From Galbibacter sp. BG1 (GTDB lineage: Bacteria > Bacteroidota > Bacteroidia > Flavobacteriales > Flavobacteriaceae), in the NCBI RefSeq assembly GCF_013391805.1, contig NZ_CP058364.1, forward strand, positions 744,501 through 808,500: a stretch of DNA of 64,000 nucleotides, read 5' to 3'. Both the position numbers and the translations under genes were made by a program. The notes under the pieces were generated by a model. That model was not told the origin of the DNA. It ran no database searches and saw nothing but the letters and a program-made list of their open reading frames with translations. Shown here piece after piece: positions 61,796 through 64,000 of this stretch; position 1 is the stretch's first letter, and every line of letters begins with the position of its first letter.

Positions 61796-63460
61796 ATGAG
61801 AAATATTATAAAAATTAGCATGATGTTGGCCGTTTTAATAATGGCTGGCTGCCAGTCATCTGATGATGACAACACTATTCCAAATGTAGATGAGAATGCA
61901 GTTATTTTAAATGAAGACAACTCCAATCGAGTTATTTTCGACAATTTAGGTGTAGTGACCGTTAAAGGAGCTCCGCAAGAAAATCCAGAAACTTCCGCAA
62001 GAAGCTTCAAAAGTACTGCCGCTAAAGATTTGGAACCAAATGATTTGCCTCTTGTACAAATTGCAAAAGTTTCCGCTCCTGTTTACAAGGGAACCACTTT
62101 AAGAGCTACTCATATTGACATTAATGGAAAGTACGCTTACGTTTCTTACAACGTAGAAGGACCTACATACATGGGAGCGATTGATGTTATAGATATATCA
62201 GATCCACTTAATCCTTCGGTGGCGTTACAGGCAATTTTCCCGAATACAGACATTAGTTCTGTGGATTATTATGAGAACGCTTTGTATTTGGCTGGAGCAA
62301 ATGCTGGAATATCCGACTCTAATCCGGCAATTTTAATGAAAATGCCATTGCAAAACGGAATGCCAACCGAGAATATTGAATTAATGACTATTTCTGGGTT
62401 TGTTGCTACCGATGTAGCCGTAAGTGCATCTGGAATTTATGGGGTGTCCGGCGATAACGGTGAAGTAATAAAATACAATCTTTCTTCATTGCAAATAGAA
62501 GAAACTACAGCTTTGGCCGATTTAAGAGCTGTAGGAATTAACGACAATAAAGTTGTTGCACTTAGTGGTACGGAAGGAATTCATGTGTACAACTCCAATA
62601 ATTTAAATGAAAATAAAAGTTTTGCGACAAGCAAGGATGCCCCTGAAGCAAAACGTACGATCGATTTTTACGATAAAAATGTGTTGGTAGCCGAAGGCGC
62701 CAAAGGTTTGGGAATTTACAATATAAACAATGGTTCTAAGCTAAAAACAATAGACGTTCCAGTTCTAGAAGACCAAAGTATTGATGTTAACGATGTAGTT
62801 ACCAATGCTGTTTCTGTGGAAGACAAACATATTTTTACAGCAGATGGCGCTGCAGGAATTTCAGTTTATACCATCACCGGGTCTGTAAGCGATTTAACAA
62901 CCATAGGTTCCTTGGACCTCACAGGTTCTGCAAACTATGTAAAGAGTGCCAATGGATATATTTTTGTTGCTGATGGTAAAGCCGGTCTTAAAATATTAAA
63001 GACAGTTACTCCAGACAATGGTGGTATTAATTGTACTGATTTCCCTACATACACTGGTGGTTACTGGTTGAATGTAAATTCTAATCAAGACCTAGCCTAC
63101 CGAGGCTCTGCCAGCTTAATGGGAATTAATGTAAACTCTAAATCTAGCCTTACCTTCTGTGGAGCATTGGCGGTAAACAAAGGGATTAACGTTAATAGTG
63201 GTGGTTTGTTTACCGTTAAAGGTTCTTTAGCACAGGGAACAACCGAGGCACCATATAATGCCCTAATTGTAAACAACAAAGCAACTTTACAAATTGAAGG
63301 TAGCCTAGTTGTTTATGGAGATATGATATTGAATAATGGTGCGACCCTTGAATTTCTTGGTAACGGCTCATCCATTACTGTTTACGGAAAAGTAAAGCAG
63401 AATGGCAATGTTACCATTAAAGGAAACTATACAGATACTTTCAATAGTTTGAAAAAATAG
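61796..63460 (+). CDS. LVIVD-repeat lipoprotein with C-terminal beta-solenoid
   Basis: A 554-residue lipoprotein with lipobox IMAGCQSS (cysteine 19). Residues about 75-400 are LVIVD-type repeats (GAIDVIDISDPLNPSVALQA, KHIFTADGAAGISVYTI, GYIFVADGKAGLKIL), probably a beta-propeller. Residues about 405-550 change to short regular strands with a recurring pattern (INVNSKSSLTFCGALAVNKG, INVNSGGLFTVKGSL, LIVNNKATLQIEGSLVVYGD, MILNNGATLEFLG), a bactofilin-like or solenoid tail. Function is unknown; an outer-membrane or surface place is likely. A strong terminator follows. The shorter LVIVD protein at 15694-16935 lacks this tail. Confidence 0.85.
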   Translation: MRNIIKISMMLAVLIMAGCQSSDDDNTIPNVDENAVILNEDNSNRVIFDNLGVVTVKGAPQENPETSARSFKSTAAKDLEPNDLPLVQIAKVSAPVYKGTTLRATHIDINGKYAYVSYNVEGPTYMGAIDVIDISDPLNPSVALQAIFPNTDISSVDYYENALYLAGANAGISDSNPAILMKMPLQNGMPTENIELMTISGFVATDVAVSASGIYGVSGDNGEVIKYNLSSLQIEETTALADLRAVGINDNKVVALSGTEGIHVYNSNNLNENKSFATSKDAPEAKRTIDFYDKNVLVAEGAKGLGIYNINNGSKLKTIDVPVLEDQSIDVNDVVTNAVSVEDKHIFTADGAAGISVYTITGSVSDLTTIGSLDLTGSANYVKSANGYIFVADGKAGLKILKTVTPDNGGINCTDFPTYTGGYWLNVNSNQDLAYRGSASLMGINVNSKSSLTFCGALAVNKGINVNSGGLFTVKGSLAQGTTEAPYNALIVNNKATLQIEGSLVVYGDMILNNGATLEFLGNGSSITVYGKVKQNGNVTIKGNYTDTFNSLKK

Positions 63461-63493
63461 AGCCTTCTGATGCTATTGGTATTCAGAAGCCCC

Positions 63494-63535
63494 AAAAAAA
63501 GGTCGGTTAGGAATTAATTTCTAACCGACCTTTTT
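63494..63535. terminator. Bidirectional terminator between convergent genes
   Basis: GGTCGGTTAG (63501-63510) and CTAACCGACC (63521-63530) form a perfect 10-bp stem, extended by A/T pairs, with T5 on the plus strand and a longer T run on the minus strand. Confidence 0.9.
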
Positions 63536-63588
63536 AGCTGTAAAATCTTCCTCAATCCTTATAAAATTACAAAGAGATTATTCGATAA

Positions 63589-64000
63589 TTAAAACCGTTT
63601 AATATACCCTAAACCAAATGTATATTGGTTCCCTCTGTTATCTTCTTGGTATTCTATATTTTCGTAATTAAAGCGAAGGTAAAATACATTGGTTTTCTTA
63701 AAGGATTTGCGATATTCCAAAGAAAAATTATAAGAATTCAATCCAGAGCTATTATTGTAAAGAACATTGTTGGTAGCGTCATCTGGAGAAAAACCAGTTC
63801 CTATTTGCAGTGCTATATAGTCGTCGAAACCACCGGTGTAATACCTAGTTGTAAATAGGTAAGAATTGGCAATTCCTGTACTAGATGAGTTTAAATACAT
63901 TCTAAAATTAAACCAGAAATTCTTATAGTATTTGCCCAACCCCATGGTATAAATCCACGTGGCATCGGTAAAATACAAATACCTAAAACCGGCATCCACC
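63589..64000 (-). CDS. YaiO-family outer-membrane beta-barrel protein, C-terminal part
   Basis: The minus-strand frame is open to the right edge, so only the last 137 or so residues are seen and the true start lies outside. The part shown consists of amphipathic beta strands, FRYLYFTDATWIYTMGLG, KYYKNFWFNFRMYLN, TTRYYTGGFDDYIALQIGTG, FSPDD, ending in FGLGYIKRF. This is the pattern of the YaiO-type barrel, often found with TPR or glycosyltransferase genes in Bacteroidetes. Its role is unknown. Confidence 0.75.
   Translation of the reverse strand, partial: VDAGFRYLYFTDATWIYTMGLGKYYKNFWFNFRMYLNSSSTGIANSYLFTTRYYTGGFDDYIALQIGTGFSPDDATNNVLYNNSSGLNSYNFSLEYRKSFKKTNVFYLRFNYENIEYQEDNRGNQYTFGLGYIKRF

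Overview
The window is chromosomal DNA of a member of the Bacteroidota, almost certainly family Flavobacteriaceae (AT-rich, marine type; genus not determined). This rests on the complete gldKLMN gliding / type IX secretion core, the GYDIA-type GHMP kinase, LVIVD-repeat and SusD-free lipoproteins with Bacteroidetes lipoboxes, DUF983, and promoters of the Bacteroidetes form (TTG, about 20 nt, TAnnTTTG), the clearest being in front of tRNA-Phe and miaB. Gene density is high and most of the window is housekeeping DNA.

Layout. 1-2243: RND efflux permease (runs off the left edge) and its membrane fusion protein, minus strand. 2661-6125: ABC-F ATPase, DUF983 protein, FAD oxidoreductase. 6218-14675: minus-strand cluster topA, an arginase-fold protein with a damaged metal site, gldK, gldL, gldM, gldN, closed by a strong terminator. 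14812-16935: membrane protein and an LVIVD lipoprotein. 17064-23883: miaB, a sigma-54 activator without receiver domain, lptE, a TPR-like gene, secG, groES, groEL. 24072-27360: sulfatase, pirin, small acidic lipoprotein, GAF/fRMsr protein. 27463-34812: purH, then the elongasome operon mreB-mreC-mreD-PBP2-rodA with overlapping or nearly touching genes. 34877-37099: Prc protease. 37441-38544: an IS30-family insertion sequence between prc and surE. 38589-43500: surE, small membrane gene, lpxB (TTG start), NlpC/P60 hydrolase, comEC (GTG start). 43507-49757: peptide transporter and DPP-IV (peptide use), then a patatin-barrel fusion. 49958-52768: HMG-CoA reductase, a toxin-antitoxin pair and the GYDIA kinase in one compact operon. 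52830-60808: minus-strand envelope cluster coaX, outer-membrane protein, TPR protein, lptC, small membrane protein, CBS-domain hemolysin-like protein, PpiD-like chaperone. 60910-61563: tRNA-Phe with a tandemly repeated GIY-YIG unit. 61796-63460: second LVIVD lipoprotein with a beta-solenoid tail. 63589 to the right edge: YaiO-type outer-membrane barrel, partial.

How the genes fit together. Much of the window serves the cell envelope: lipid A and LPS transport (lpxB, lptC, lptE), envelope protein folding and turnover (PpiD-like, Prc), protein export (secG, GldKLMN), wall elongation (mreBCD, PBP2, rodA, NlpC/P60), and efflux. DPP-IV plus the POT transporter form a plausible peptide-scavenging pair. 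HMG-CoA reductase plus the GYDIA kinase belong to the mevalonate route to isoprenoids.

The most unusual structure is at the tRNA-Phe gene. An exact 165-bp direct repeat begins inside the tRNA T-arm and carries the tRNA 3' end, a terminator and the start of a small GIY-YIG nuclease gene. The second copy begins just after the first nuclease stop codon, where a tRNA 3' remnant with a 16-nt hairpin in its T-loop is visible. This looks like a minimal tRNA-targeting nuclease cassette. Other points of note are an intrinsic-terminator-like hairpin inside the 5' part of lptC, a 30-bp perfect palindrome shielding the IS30 transposase, and a toxin-antitoxin pair spliced into the mevalonate operon.
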